From Phytophthora sp. 'mugwort' (Eukaryota; Oomycota; Peronosporomycetes; Peronosporales; Peronosporaceae), in contig JAUCEF010000094.1 in the NCBI GenBank assembly GCA_033558025.1, forward strand, positions 1-49,171: a stretch of DNA of 49,171 bases, read 5' to 3'. This document shows, in pieces, positions 37,497-48,599 of the stretch (positions within the stretch are counted from its first letter, which is position 1; each line of letters begins with the position of its first letter). Under the pieces are notes generated by a model. The model was not told where the DNA came from. It did not search any database and saw nothing but the letters and a program-made list of their open reading frames with translations. The translations under genes and the position numbers were made by a program.

Positions 37497-39064
37497 AATA
37501 ATTTTGATTGATTTTTGAAAATTTTATTAGAATTAATCAATATTTTTGAATATTGTTCTAATATATTTGTATAATAATTATTTTTAATTAATGAATCTAA
37601 AAAATTAATATTAATTTTTAAAAATTTTTTATTAAAACTAAAATTATAAATAATTTTTATTTTTTTTTTTAATAAATAAGGTAAAATATCTTTAATTTTT
37701 AAAAAAGCTTCTGATTTAGATTGATTTTTATTTAATAAAAATTTATAAAGATTTCTATAAATTATAGAATCTTTACGTTGTTCTATATTTACATTTAAAA
37801 TTTGTTCATTTTTTTGAATAAAACCTTCTAAATTAATATACATTCCATTTTTTTCTAAAAAAGTTAATCCAGGTAAAATTAGATTTGAATTTTGAGCATC
37901 TTTAGTAAAATGATGTCCTTGATAAATAACAAAACTATTTTTAGTTATTTTTAATTTATTTTGTAAATTTGTATTAAATAAATAATATAATTTTGAATTA
38001 TTTAACATATTTAATGATTTTGGAAAAGTAATTTCAAAAAAATTAATTAAAGAAGTTTGAAAATTAAAGAAATTAATATTATGGTTAATAAATGATAAAT
38101 TTTTTAATTTTGATAATAAAAAAAAACCATTTTTTTGATTTAAAATATTACTACCTATAATAATTAAAGGTTTTTTTGCTTTTTTTAATTGTTTACAAAA
38201 TACATGTTTTCCTAAAATAATATTTATTAAAGTTTTAAAAGTTAATCCTAAATGTTTTACTGGATAAGTAAAATTAATTTTATTACCGATATATGCTATT
38301 TTAAAATTTCCTTTTTTTAAACGATTAATTAAATGAATATTTAAAATAGAACCTTCTTGACGAATATCACTACCAATTATTAAACAAACATCAGATTCTT
38401 CAATAGATTTTAAAGTATTATTAAATAAAAAATTTGAAGCTAAATCAGAATTTATCTTAATTTGTCGATTTTTTAAAAATTGTTCATAATTTACATTTGA
38501 AATTCCTAATTTATTTAAATTTTTTTTTAATAAAAAAAGAGATTCTAAATCAGTTAAATCACCAATAATACTTTTAGCATTAAAACTATCTGTAATTATC
38601 AATTTTTTATTAATAATATTTAGAGCATCTAACCAAGAAATCCTATGAAAATTGTTTTGATTATCTTTTAATAATGGATATTTTAATCGTTGATATTTTA
38701 AACTATCAAAAAAATATCTTGTTTTATCTGATATCCATTCTTTATTAATATTAAAATTAGTTTTAGGTAAAATACGTATAATTTCATTATTAAAAATATC
38801 AATTTTAATATTTGAACCAATACTATCTAAAATAGCAATACCCTCTTTTTTTTTTAATTCCCAAGAACGTGCTTTAAAAGTATAGGGTTTAGAAGTTAAT
38901 GCACCAACAGGACATAAATCTACTAAATTACCAGAAAATTCGGATTTAAAAATATTTGAAGAATAAAAATTAATTTCAGTTTTATTACCACGACCTGTTG
39001 TACCTAAACCGTCAATTCCACAAATTTCATTAGCAAAACGTACACAACGTGTACAATGAATACA
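37493..39064 (-). pseudogene. nad11: nad11 5'-truncated, inverted-repeat copy
   Basis: Contains nad11 from Cys146 to the TGA stop (668 - 145 residues), identical in protein to the full gene as far as compared. The first 145 codons, with the 2Fe-2S and His/Cys cluster ligands, are missing because the repeat boundary falls here. No start codon or leader is supplied by the adjoining cob 3' end, so this copy should not make a functional subunit. Confidence 0.88.
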
Positions 39065-39071
39065 ATTTAAA

Positions 39072-40247
39072 TTATTTATTTTTATTTATTAAAGATTTTT
39101 TATTAATATTATAACGTACTAAATAAGTTTCTAATTTACCTAAAAATGGTATAATTATTATAAAAAAAAAAAAATAATAAATCATACTTATAATACCAAT
39201 TTCAGTATAAGGATATTCAACTGGACATTGTCCAACCCAACCTAATAATAAAAAAGCTATAACTAATAACCAATAACAAATTTTAAATATAGGTCTAAAA
39301 GCTGTACTTCTAATTTCAGATGAATTTGTAAAAGGTATTGTTAATAAAATAAGTAATGAACCAAACATAGCTATAACACCGCCAATTTTATTAGGAATAG
39401 ATCTTAAAATTGCATAAAACGGTAAAAAATACCATTCTGGTACGATATGTAAAGGTGTTTTCATTGGATTTGCTTCAATATAATTATCGGGATGACCTAA
39501 TGTATTAGGATAAAAAAAAATAAAAATAAAGAAAATCAAAAATAAGATCATTAATCCAAATAAATCTTTAGTATAAAAATATGGATAAAAAGGTATATTT
39601 TCATTTTTTAATGTAATACCTAAAGGATTATTTGAACCAACTTCATGTAATAAAATTAAATGTATCAATACGGCACCCACAATTATAAAAGGTAATGTAA
39701 AATGTAAACTAAAAAAACGATTTAATGTTGGATTATCAACAGCAAATCCGCCCCAAAGCCAATCAACAATATCTTTTCCTATTAAGGGTATTGCAGAAAA
39801 TAAATTAGTAATAACAGTTGCACCCCAAAAACTCATTTGTCCCCAAGGTAAAACATAACCCATAAAAGCTGTAGCCATCATTAAAATAAAAATAATTACA
39901 CCAGAAGACCATATAGCTTCTCTTGGTGTGATATAAGAACCATAATATAAACCACGAAAAATATGAATATATACAACAATAAAAAAAAAAGATGCTCCAT
40001 TTGCATGTGTATATCTAATTAACCAACCATTATTTACATCTCTCATAATATGTTCAACACTATTAAAAGCTAAATCAATATGTGGAGTATAATGCATTGC
40101 TAAAAAAATACCTGTTAAAATTTGTATTACTAACATAATACCAGCTAACGAACCGAATCCAAAAAAATAATTTAAATTAATAGGTGTAGGATAATCTATT
40201 AAATGATTATTAAGAATCGCAAATAATGATTTTTTATTCCATCTCAT
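39072..40247 (-). CDS. cob: Apocytochrome b
   Basis: Core heme subunit of complex III, 391 residues from ATG 40247 ([11 protein letters not shown]); an earlier TTG option adds 10 residues and is less likely. Eight transmembrane helices. Heme ligands: [10 protein letters not shown], and [20 protein letters not shown] with its paired His. The Qo loop [18 protein letters not shown] is present. Its stop is 7 bases from the edge of inverted-repeat arm B. Confidence 0.98.
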   Translation of the reverse strand: MRWNKKSLFAILNNHLIDYPTPINLNYFFGFGSLAGIMLVIQILTGIFLAMHYTPHIDLAFNSVEHIMRDVNNGWLIRYTHANGASFFFIVVYIHIFRGLYYGSYITPREAIWSSGVIIFILMMATAFMGYVLPWGQMSFWGATVITNLFSAIPLIGKDIVDWLWGGFAVDNPTLNRFFSLHFTLPFIIVGAVLIHLILLHEVGSNNPLGITLKNENIPFYPYFYTKDLFGLMILFLIFFIFIFFYPNTLGHPDNYIEANPMKTPLHIVPEWYFLPFYAILRSIPNKIGGVIAMFGSLLILLTIPFTNSSEIRSTAFRPIFKICYWLLVIAFLLLGWVGQCPVEYPYTEIGIISMIYYFFFFIIIIPFLGKLETYLVRYNINKKSLINKNK

Positions 40248-40294
40248 AATATGAAATGAAAAATTACCTAAAAGCAAAAATAATTAATAAAATA

Positions 40295-40861
40295 TTACAT
40301 ATTTATTTTATTATTCCAAGGATTATTAAATTCAAATAATCGGTATTGTTGTGATAAATTAATGGGTTCATAAACAACACGTTTTTTTAATTCATTATAA
40401 AAAATTTCTAAAAAACCACTTAAAGGGAAATCTTTACGTAAAGGATGTCCTTCAAAACCATAATCTGTTAAAATCCGTCTTAAATCGGGATGGTATAAAA
40501 AAAAAATACCAAACATATCCCAAACTTCTCTTTCACACCAATTGGCTGATTGATATATTTTTATAATTGAATCTACCGGTTGTAATTCATTAATTATTAT
40601 TTTAATTTTTAAACGACTATTAAAACGAATACTTAATAAATTATAAATTATTTCAAAACGTTTTTTTTTATTAATATAATCTATAACACAAATTTCTGAT
40701 AATACTTTAAATTGAGTATTTGTATGATTTTTTAAAAAAAATAAAATAGGAATTAAATTTTTTGTAGAAATATTTATACATAATTCATTTTTATATAAAG
40801 TATAATTTATTATTGGTAAAATCTGTAATAAATATTGACTAAATTTTTTTAATACTTTCAT
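40295..40861 (-). CDS. nad9: NADH dehydrogenase subunit 9 (30 kDa)
   Basis: Peripheral-arm subunit of complex I (NuoC homologue), 188 residues. The C-terminal signature is present: WCEREVWDMFGIFFLYHPDL, then RRILTDYGFEGHPLRKDFPL. The N-terminal half is weakly conserved, as usual. Lies between atp9 and cob on the same strand. Confidence 0.97.
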   Translation of the reverse strand: MKVLKKFSQYLLQILPIINYTLYKNELCINISTKNLIPILFFLKNHTNTQFKVLSEICVIDYINKKKRFEIIYNLLSIRFNSRLKIKIIINELQPVDSIIKIYQSANWCEREVWDMFGIFFLYHPDLRRILTDYGFEGHPLRKDFPLSGFLEIFYNELKKRVVYEPINLSQQYRLFEFNNPWNNKINM

Positions 40862-41024
40862 AAATAAAAAATAATTATAAATATTTATAATTATAAATAT
40901 TTATATATTAAAAAAATAAATAATTTTTTTTCTAAAATAAATACTATAACCAGTATTAGTATATATATAACATAAAATACGATAAAAATTAATTTTTATC
41001 ATATTTTTCAGGATTTAATTTTAA

Positions 41025-41276
<252 letters not shown>

Positions 41277-41490
41277 TTATTTAAAATATCTTAAAGAATA
41301 AACTTTTTTAGAATATTTAATTATATAAAAAATTTTAAATTATATATAATATTATTATATACTTTAACTAATTTTAAATTAAAATATAATTTTATTAAAA
41401 AAAATTATATTAAAATTAATATAGTTAAAATAATTTTATAAAAATTTTTTTAATTTAATAACAATAAATTTTTTTATATTTTTAAATAAT

Positions 41491-41844
41491 TTACCATTCT
41501 AAAGCATCACTACACCAAATATAAATAAAACCTATAACTAATTCAACTAAAAATTCAATCATAGTCCAAAATCCCCATGAAAAATTTGAACTTAAAGTTA
41601 AAACCCAAGGAAAAATAAAAACAGCTTCTAAATCAAAAATAATAAAAAGGATAGCTACTAAATAAAATTTTACATCAAAAATTTTTCTAGCATCATCATA
41701 AGGATTAAATCCACATTCATAGGCTGTTAACTTTTCTAAATCATCTTTTTGTTTAATTAAACTAAAAGATAAAATGAAAATTAAAATTGATAAAAATAAA
41801 CTTAATATTAAGAATATAAAAATATTTGAATAATTTAATAACAT
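41491..41844 (-). CDS. nad3: NADH dehydrogenase subunit 3
   Basis: Membrane subunit of complex I (NuoA homologue), 117 residues from ATG 41844 (MLLNYSNIFIF). The open frame further upstream runs through trnD and is not coding. Motifs: LTAYECGFNPYDDARKIFDV with the regulatory-loop Cys, then FLVAILFIIFDLEAVFIFPW in slightly altered form. Confidence 0.97.
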   Translation of the reverse strand: MLLNYSNIFIFLILSLFLSILIFILSFSLIKQKDDLEKLTAYECGFNPYDDARKIFDVKFYLVAILFIIFDLEAVFIFPWVLTLSSNFSWGFWTMIEFLVELVIGFIYIWCSDALEW

Positions 41845-41878
41845 ATTTATAAATTTTTTTAAATATAATAAATTTAAA

Positions 41879-41952
41879 CGGAAAAAACGGGACTTGAACC
41901 CGCGACTTATAGCGTGACAAGCTACCACTCTAACCAACTGAGCTATTTTTCC
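41879..41952 (-). tRNA. trnD: tRNA-Asp (GUC)
   Basis: Acceptor GGAAAAA/TTTTTCC, D-arm GCTCAGTTGGTTAGAGT, anticodon stem TAGC/GCTA around loop TTGTCAC giving GUC, and T-arm GCGGG TTCAAGT CCCGT. Confidence 0.95.
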
Positions 41953-41988
41953 AATATAAAATATTATATCTTATTTTTGTATATTTTA

Positions 41989-42708
41989 TTAATGTAAATT
42001 TAAAGCATCATTTATATACATACACGTTAAAATCGTAAACACATATGCCTGAATTAAAGCTACAGCAATTTCTAAACCAACCAATAATACAATAATTATT
42101 AATGGAATAAAATGTGCCATAAAAATAAAACTATTTACATTTAACATAGCCCAAGCAAAACCTGCAATTACTTTTAATAAAGTATGTCCAGCCATCATAT
42201 TTGCAAATAATCGTACAGGTAAACTAATTACACGAAAAATGTATGAAACTAATTCAATAGGTACTAAGATGGGAACTAATGCTATACTTGCACCACTAGG
42301 TAATAATAAATTTAAAAAATTAAATTTATGTTTTTTAATTCCAATTAAATTAAAACCTAAATAAATTGTTAATGCTAAAGTAAACGTAATAATTAAATGA
42401 CTTGTTATAGTAAAACTGTATGGAATCATTCCTATTAAATTACATAATAAAATAAAAAAAAAAACAACAAAAATTAATGAAACAAAATATTTACCAGCTT
42501 TTCCTATACTAGAATAAGTTAATTCAATTGTAATATTAAAAATCATTTCAAAAATTTGTTGAAAACGTGTTGGAATAAATTTAGTTTTTATACATGTAAA
42601 TATATATAAATAAACTAAACCTATTACTAAAATTAAAGAAGCATTAGTAAATACAAAAGGTATTTGAAAAATAGGTAAAATTTCAAATTGTTCTAAAGGA
42701 CTAACCAT
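41989..42708 (-). CDS. atp6: ATP synthase F0 subunit a
   Basis: Complete copy, 239 residues. Proton half-channel signatures: SLPVRLFANMMAGHTLLKVI with the essential Arg, and the last helix LEIAVALIQAYVFTILTCMYI with the conserved Glu and Gln. It starts MVSPLEQFEI and is followed on the same strand by trnD. Its 5' part is repeated at 1-491. Confidence 0.98.
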   Translation of the reverse strand: MVSPLEQFEILPIFQIPFVFTNASLILVIGLVYLYIFTCIKTKFIPTRFQQIFEMIFNITIELTYSSIGKAGKYFVSLIFVVFFFILLCNLIGMIPYSFTITSHLIITFTLALTIYLGFNLIGIKKHKFNFLNLLLPSGASIALVPILVPIELVSYIFRVISLPVRLFANMMAGHTLLKVIAGFAWAMLNVNSFIFMAHFIPLIIIVLLVGLEIAVALIQAYVFTILTCMYINDALNLH

Positions 42709-42732
42709 AAAAATTATTAATTTTTTAATAAA

Positions 42733-43647
42733 TTAATTACCTCCCCACCAGTAAACTGCTACAAATAAAAATAACCAAACAACATCTACAAAATGCCAAT
42801 ACCAAGCTGCAGCTTCAAAACCGAAATGATGTTGTTTTGTAAAATGATGATTAATTAATCTAATAGTACTTACTATAATAAAAATAGTACCTACAATAAC
42901 GTGAATACCATGAAAACCTGTTAATAAAAAAAAAGTTGTACCATAAATACTATCAGAAATTGAAAAAGTACTTTCAATATATTCATAGGCTTGAATTAAA
43001 GTAAAAAAAAAAGCTAATAAAATTGTAATAATTAAACTTAAAATAGCATTTTTTCTATCACCAAAAACTATTGAATGGTGTGCCCAAGTAATAGTTGCCC
43101 CAGATGATAATAATATTACAGTATTTAATAAAGGAATACCCCAAGCATTAACAGTTTCAATACCTAATGGTGGCCATAAAGATCCAATTTCAGGTGTTGG
43201 TGCTAAAGCTGAATGAAAAAAAGCCCAAAAAAAACTAACAAAAAATAGTAATTCACTAAAAATAAATAAAAGCATACCATTTCTTAAACCTAATTGTACT
43301 TGTTTAGTATGTTGACCTTCATATACAGCTTCTCTAACTATATCACGAAACCAAGTATACATTGTTAAAATAATCATTAAAAATCCTGTTAAAATTAAGA
43401 AATTACTGCCAATATAACCATGAAAATACATAGCACCACCAAAAGTTAAAAAAAAAAGTCCAAAAGAAATTATAAAAGGCCAAGGACTTGGATCTACTAA
43501 ATGATAAGGATGTTTTTGTGTATTTTGTATATTATTACTAATTTCTTTTAAAATTTTTAAATCATTTTGAAATTTATCGATATTAGAATCATTTGTTGTA
43601 GTTTCTATTTGTAAATTTTTTTTATTAATATAATAATAATTTTTCAT
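42733..43647 (-). CDS. cox3: Cytochrome c oxidase subunit III
   Basis: Intact copy, 304 residues. A 45-residue hydrophilic N-terminal extension precedes the usual start HPYHLVDPSPWPF. Seven helices follow, with YEGQHTKQVQLGLRNGMLLF, FFWAFFHSALAPTPEIGSLW, LTGFHGIHVIVGT and the C-terminal [20 protein letters not shown]. The extension is longer than in most cox3 proteins. The first-pass copy (516-1429) lacks one C. Confidence 0.97.
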   Translation of the reverse strand: MKNYYYINKKNLQIETTTNDSNIDKFQNDLKILKEISNNIQNTQKHPYHLVDPSPWPFIISFGLFFLTFGGAMYFHGYIGSNFLILTGFLMIILTMYTWFRDIVREAVYEGQHTKQVQLGLRNGMLLFIFSELLFFVSFFWAFFHSALAPTPEIGSLWPPLGIETVNAWGIPLLNTVILLSSGATITWAHHSIVFGDRKNAILSLIITILLAFFFTLIQAYEYIESTFSISDSIYGTTFFLLTGFHGIHVIVGTIFIIVSTIRLINHHFTKQHHFGFEAAAWYWHFVDVVWLFLFVAVYWWGGN

Positions 43648-43707
43648 AAGAATTTTATAATTTGTAATAATTAATTATTTAATGATAAATAATGTATTTT
43701 AAAAAAA

Positions 43708-44139
43708 TTAATCAAAAATAAGATTAAATTTTAATTTTTTTATATTTTTATAATATTGTTTTTTTGTATTGATTGTTTTACTTTTATTTTTTGAAGTTTG
43801 AATAATTTCGTTTGTTATGTTTTTTAAATTTGCATTTAAAAGTAACCACGATATCGATTTTTTAATTTGTTTATCTTCATTTAAAAGCATTAAAAAATAT
43901 CTATCTTTTTTTTTTTTTTTTTTATTTCGTTTTTTATTTGGAATACTTATTGCTTTTAATTTCGGTAATAAATTTTCAATTGATTTAAATAAAATAAAAT
44001 TCGGTTTTTGTTTTGTAATTTTTTTTAAAGTAATTAAAATATTTATAAATATGTTTTCAGAACAAGTTTTTTTTCCTTTTTTTAATAACATATTTATAAA
44101 TAATTTTTTTATTTTATACTCTTCGTATTTTAGTTCCAT
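43708..44139 (-). CDS. rps7: Ribosomal protein S7
   Basis: Intact copy, 143 residues. The N-terminal half has [17 protein letters not shown], matching the S7 'iN.lmkdGKK..A..i' block. A poly-Lys stretch encoded by an 18-base A-run follows in the middle, then [13 protein letters not shown] and a Lys/Asn-rich C-terminus. It starts 26 bases inside the rps12 3' end. The family motif 'RRVGG' region is not clear, so the middle is divergent. Confidence 0.85.
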   Translation of the reverse strand: MELKYEEYKIKKLFINMLLKKGKKTCSENIFINILITLKKITKQKPNFILFKSIENLLPKLKAISIPNKKRNKKKKKKDRYFLMLLNEDKQIKKSISWLLLNANLKNITNEIIQTSKNKSKTINTKKQYYKNIKKLKFNLIFD

Positions 44140-44494
44140 ATTTTGATCTTGATGTTTTTCGAGAATAAATCCCTAATAAATCATATTTACCACGAATTAC
44201 ATGATATTTTACTCCAGGTAAATCTTTTACACGACCTCCTCTAACTAATACTATTGAATGTTCTTGTAAAGTATGACCAATACCTGGAATATAAGTAATT
44301 ATTGTATACCTACTAGATAGGTGTACTTTTGCTACTTTACGCATAGCAGAATTTGGTTTTTTAGGTGTTGTATTATAAACTTTTAAACAAATACCTTTAC
44401 GTTGAGGACATTGTTTTAAAGCTGGACTTTTATTTCTTTTTTTTTTTTCTAAACGTTTTTGTTTTTTTAAAAATAATTGATTAATTGTTGACAT
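44114..44494 (-). CDS. rps12: Ribosomal protein S12 (second pass)
   Basis: Identical in protein to 1895-2275; see that entry. Start at ATG 44494. Confidence 0.96.
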   Translation of the reverse strand: MSTINQLFLKKQKRLEKKKRNKSPALKQCPQRKGICLKVYNTTPKKPNSAMRKVAKVHLSSRYTIITYIPGIGHTLQEHSIVLVRGGRVKDLPGVKYHVIRGKYDLLGIYSRKTSRSKYGTKIRRV

Positions 44495-44512
44495 ATTATT
44501 TGTTATTTTATT

Positions 44513-44584
44513 GAATAATAACGGACTCGAACCGCTAACATTTTCGGTGTAAACGAAATACTCTACCAATTGAGTTAATTATTC
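44513..44584 (-). tRNA. trnV: tRNA-Val (UAC), second pass
   Basis: Repeat of the gene at 2294-2365. Confidence 0.93.
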
Positions 44585-44586
44585 AT

Positions 44587-44660
44587 TGGGCCTAAGTAGA
44601 TTTGAACTACTGACTTTACACTTATCAGGCGTATACTCTAACCAACTGAGTTATAGGCCC
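44587..44660 (-). tRNA. trnI: tRNA-Ile (GAU), second pass
   Basis: Repeat of the gene at 2368-2441. Confidence 0.95.
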
Positions 44661-44663
44661 TTT

Positions 44664-44734
44664 TGAAGTAAAAGGATTCGAACCTTTGATTTTCCGTACC
44701 AAAAACGGAGGCCTTACCACTTGGCTATACTTCA
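44664..44734 (-). tRNA. trnQ: tRNA-Gln (UUG), second pass
   Basis: Repeat of the gene at 2445-2515. Confidence 0.94.
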
Positions 44735-44749
44735 AAATAAATAAAATAT

Positions 44750-44822
44750 ATGCTTAGAAAGATTTGAACTTTCATTTTATAGATCCGCAATCTAACGCTT
44801 TATCCATTTAAGCTATAAGCAT
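44750..44822 (-). tRNA. trnR: tRNA-Arg (GCG), second pass
   Basis: Repeat of the gene at 2531-2603. Confidence 0.9.
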
Positions 44823-44832
44823 AAGTTTAATT

Positions 44833-45159
44833 TTAATTTTTTTTTATAATTTTAATATTTATTAATGAATTTTTAGATAAAAATTTTTTAATTAAAACTA
44901 AAAAATTTAATAAATAAAAAATATTTTTAAATTTTATATTAATTTTAGAAGTATAATTTTTATGAATAAAATGTTCACGTGATTTTTTATTTACATGGGG
45001 AGATCTTAATAATGTAAAAATTTTTTTTTTTTGTTTTGTTTGAAATACACCGGGTATTTGAATATTTTTGAATTTATTAATTTTTTTTAATTTTAATAAA
45101 TTTTGTTTGAGTTGATTTATTTTTTGAAATGATTTAAAAGTTATTCTTAAAAGATACAT
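44833..45159 (-). CDS. rps10: Ribosomal protein S10 (second pass)
   Basis: Identical in protein to 2614-2940; see that entry. Confidence 0.93.
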   Translation of the reverse strand: MYLLRITFKSFQKINQLKQNLLKLKKINKFKNIQIPGVFQTKQKKKIFTLLRSPHVNKKSREHFIHKNYTSKINIKFKNIFYLLNFLVLIKKFLSKNSLINIKIIKKN

Positions 45160-45175
45160 ATTTTAATAATAAAAT

Positions 45176-45249
45176 TGTCTGGAGGTGGATTTGAACCACC
45201 GACACAAAGATTTTCAGTCTTTTACTCTAACCAACTGAGCTATCCAAAC
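45176..45249 (-). tRNA. trnF: tRNA-Phe (GAA), second pass
   Basis: Repeat of the gene at 2957-3030. Confidence 0.95.
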
Positions 45250-45255
45250 TAAATA

Positions 45256-46749
45256 TTATATTAATAAATATAAATAAATTTTGTTTAAATTTATTAATAT
45301 AATATTAGGATAAATAAATAAAAATAAAATAAATTGAGTACTAATTAATAATATTATACTTTGACTTTTATTTATTTGTGAAATATACATTTTTCTAAAT
45401 ATTTTTTCAAAATAAATAATTTTAATTATTTTTAAATAATAAAAAGAGCTTAAAACACTTATAATAATACCAAAAAATACTAAACTAAAATAATTATTTT
45501 TAATAGCTGAAAAAAATATAAATAATTTTGAAAAAAAACCCGCTAATGGGGGTATACCAGCTAATGAAAAAATATTTATGATTATAATAATAGCAATTAA
45601 TTTATTAATAGTATATATATTTGATAAATCTGTTAAATATTTAATTGGTTTATGATTGATATTTAAAGATAAATAAGAAGTCCATAAATTAATACTTGTT
45701 ATAATATAAATTATAATATATAATAAAATAAATGGAATATTATTTAACATATTTGAAGTAAATCCTATTAATATAAAACCTACATGACTTATTGCACTAT
45801 AAGCTAATAATCTTTTGATTTTTTTTTGTTGTAATGCCGATAATGCACCGATTAACATAGATAAAAATGAAATAATATAAAAAAAAATTTCAAAGAAATA
45901 TGAAATATTAAAAAAAATCTCAAAAAATAAACGAATTAAAATTCCTATAAAAGCAATTTTTGGTACAATAGCAAAAAAACTTGAAATATTATTTGGAGCA
46001 CCTTCATATACATCAGGCAACCAAAAATGAAAAGGTGTAGCACCTATTTTAAATAAAATACCAACTAAAATAAAAATTAATCCATAAGATAAACTAATTA
46101 ATATATTTATATTATCTAAAAAATTTATATTTGATAATATTAAAAAAATATTATTAAAATTTAATGAACCTGTAATAGCATAAATTATTGAAGAACCAAA
46201 TAGAATAAAACCTGAAGCAATTGATCCTAAAATAAAATATTTTAAACCAGCCTCAATTGATAATATCGATTTTTTTTGGGTGGATGTTAATATATAAAAA
46301 CTTAAACTTTGTAATTCAATTGCTAAATATAAAGTAATAAAATGATTTGCAGATACCAATAACATTAAACCCAATAATGATATTAACATTAATATATTAA
46401 TTTCATATGAATTTATTTTTTGTTGTATTAAATATTTTTGTTGTATTAAAAAACAAATAATTGTTAATAAAATTAAAATTATTTTAATAAATTGTGTAAA
46501 ATTATTAATAAGTAATACACCATTTAATATGTTACTTGAAATATTTGTTATATTTAACGTTAATATTAAAAGAATTAATAATAAATATATTATTATAGTA
46601 GTAATATTTTTAATAATCAAAATTTTTTGAGCATTTTGATTTTTTTTATAAAAAACACCAAATAATAATAAAATTAATAAAAAAGTTGTTAAAAAAAATT
46701 CGGGGATAATAATTTCAAAATTATTATTAAAAATTTCCTGAAAAAACAT
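45256..46749 (-). CDS. nad2: NADH dehydrogenase subunit 2 (second pass)
   Basis: Identical in protein to 3037-4530; see that entry. Confidence 0.97.
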   Translation of the reverse strand: MFFQEIFNNNFEIIIPEFFLTTFLLILLLFGVFYKKNQNAQKILIIKNITTIIIYLLLILLILTLNITNISSNILNGVLLINNFTQFIKIILILLTIICFLIQQKYLIQQKINSYEINILMLISLLGLMLLVSANHFITLYLAIELQSLSFYILTSTQKKSILSIEAGLKYFILGSIASGFILFGSSIIYAITGSLNFNNIFLILSNINFLDNINILISLSYGLIFILVGILFKIGATPFHFWLPDVYEGAPNNISSFFAIVPKIAFIGILIRLFFEIFFNISYFFEIFFYIISFLSMLIGALSALQQKKIKRLLAYSAISHVGFILIGFTSNMLNNIPFILLYIIIYIITSINLWTSYLSLNINHKPIKYLTDLSNIYTINKLIAIIIIINIFSLAGIPPLAGFFSKLFIFFSAIKNNYFSLVFFGIIISVLSSFYYLKIIKIIYFEKIFRKMYISQINKSQSIILLISTQFILFLFIYPNIILINLNKIYLYLLI

Positions 46750-46864
46750 AATGTAATAAAAGAAATAAATATTTTAAAAATACTTACTTACTATATATGC
46801 TATATATTTATAAAAAAATTAATTTATAAATATTATATTTTTATTAAAAAAAAAAAAAAAAAAA

Positions 46865-48043
46865 ATGTCATTAAAAAAAATTAAAAATTTTTCTATAAAT
46901 TTTGGTCCACAACATCCAGCGGCTCATGGTGTTTTACGTTTAATTTTAGAATTAAACGGTGAAGTTGTTAAAAAAGCTGATTCACATATAGGTTTATTAC
47001 ATAGAGGTACAGAAAAATTAATTGAATATAAAAATTATTTACAGGCGTTACCTTATTTTGATCGTTTAGATTATGTATCTATGATGTGTCAAGAACATGC
47101 ATATGTTTTGGCTATTGAAAAATTATTAAATTGTGATATACCTTTACGAGCACAATATATAAGAGTTTTATTTTCAGAAATAACACGTATCTTAAATCAT
47201 TTATTAGCTGTATGTTGTCATGCTTTAGATGTAGGAGCTATGACACCTTATTTTTGGGGATTTGAAGAACGTGAGAAATTAATGGAATTTTATGAACGTG
47301 TTTCTGGTGCACGTATGCATGCAGCTTATTTTAGACCTGGAGGTGTTAATCAAGATTTGCCTAAAGGTTTGTTAAATGATATATATATTTTTTGTGAACA
47401 ATTTAATACCCGTTTAGATGAAATTGAAGAAATGTTAACTAATAATAGAATTTGGAAACAAAGATTAGTAGATATTGGTATTATATCTGCTAAAGATGCT
47501 TTAAATTTTGGTTTTAGTGGTGTTATGTTACGTGGATCAGGTATTTCATGGGATTTACGTAAAACACAACCTTATGAAATTTATGATCAATTAAAATTTG
47601 ATATACCTGTAGGTACAAATGGCGATTGTTATGATCGTTATTTAATTAGAATAGAAGAAATGCGACAATCAATTCGAATTATTTTGCAAGTACTTAATAA
47701 AATTCCCCAAGGTCCTATTAAATTAGATGATAAAAAAATTACAAATCCAAATAGAATTCAAATTAAAAATTCTATGGAGTCTTTAATTCATCATTTTAAA
47801 TATTATTCAGAAAATATTTGTGTAAATGCTGGTGAAACTTATACAGTTATTGAGGCACCTAAAGGTGAGTATGGTGTTTATTTAGTAGCAGATGGTACAA
47901 ATAAACCCTACAGATGTAAAATTAAATCACCAGGATTTTTACATTTACAAGCATTAGATTTTATAGCTAAAAATCATATGATTGCTGATGTTGTTACAAT
48001 TATTGGTACTTTAGATGTTGTTTTTGGTGAAATTGATCGTTAA
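46865..48043 (+). CDS. nad7: NADH dehydrogenase subunit 7 (second pass)
   Basis: Identical in protein to 4647-5825. The A-run before the start is one base shorter (20 including the A of ATG). Confidence 0.98.
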   Translation: MSLKKIKNFSINFGPQHPAAHGVLRLILELNGEVVKKADSHIGLLHRGTEKLIEYKNYLQALPYFDRLDYVSMMCQEHAYVLAIEKLLNCDIPLRAQYIRVLFSEITRILNHLLAVCCHALDVGAMTPYFWGFEEREKLMEFYERVSGARMHAAYFRPGGVNQDLPKGLLNDIYIFCEQFNTRLDEIEEMLTNNRIWKQRLVDIGIISAKDALNFGFSGVMLRGSGISWDLRKTQPYEIYDQLKFDIPVGTNGDCYDRYLIRIEEMRQSIRIILQVLNKIPQGPIKLDDKKITNPNRIQIKNSMESLIHHFKYYSENICVNAGETYTVIEAPKGEYGVYLVADGTNKPYRCKIKSPGFLHLQALDFIAKNHMIADVVTIIGTLDVVFGEIDR

Positions 48044-48081
48044 TATTAATTATTAGAATAAAATTTTATTTTCAATAAATT

Positions 48082-48501
48082 ATGCAAAAAAAAAAATTTA
48101 AAAAGTATAAATTAAATCAATTACAAAAAATTAAACAAACTTATAAATATATATATATATTTCGTTATAATGATTTAAATATTAATGAAATAATATCTTT
48201 AAAAAAAAAAATTAAAAAATTTGATTATAAATCTTTAATATTAAATCAAAATTTAATTATTGATATTTTTTTAAAATTAAAAGGACAAGGTTCTATTTTA
48301 ATAATTTATGGAAATAATGAATTAAATTTAATAAGGGATTTATATAATTTTAAAAAACTTGAATTAATTTATTTGAGTATTCAAAATAATATTTATTCTA
48401 ATTTAAAAGTAAAACAAATATTATCTAAAAACTATCCACCTTTAAATAATTTAATTGTTCAATCATTTTTAAATTTTATATATTATTTAAGAAAAATTTA
48501 A
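48082..48501 (+). CDS. rpl10: Ribosomal protein L10-like protein (second pass)
   Basis: Identical in protein to 5864-6283; the same caution on the assignment applies. Confidence 0.5.
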   Translation: MQKKKFKKYKLNQLQKIKQTYKYIYIFRYNDLNINEIISLKKKIKKFDYKSLILNQNLIIDIFLKLKGQGSILIIYGNNELNLIRDLYNFKKLELIYLSIQNNIYSNLKVKQILSKNYPPLNNLIVQSFLNFIYYLRKI

Positions 48502-48504
48502 AAA

Positions 48505-48578
48505 GGCGATTATAACTTAAAGGTAGAGTGTTAGATTGTGGGTCTAAGTGTTATGGGTTCAAGTCCCATTTTTCGCCC
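48505..48578 (+). tRNA. trnH: tRNA-His (GUG), second pass
   Basis: Repeat of the gene at 6287-6360. Confidence 0.88.
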
Positions 48579-48599
48579 ATTTTTAAATTAAATTTTTTT

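Larger units (their letters stand above)
36198..39064 (-). repeat. Large inverted repeat, arm B
   Basis: Reverse complement of arm A with one extra base near 36955. It ends abruptly inside nad11, 7 bases from the cob stop codon. The two arms with a 98-base spacer form a 5.8-kb near-perfect palindrome. Confidence 0.93.

Noticed and set aside
43817..44146. A 109-residue plus-strand ORF over rps7/rps12
   Set aside because: Antisense of rps7; its hydrophobic look comes from the complement of Lys/Asn-rich codons.
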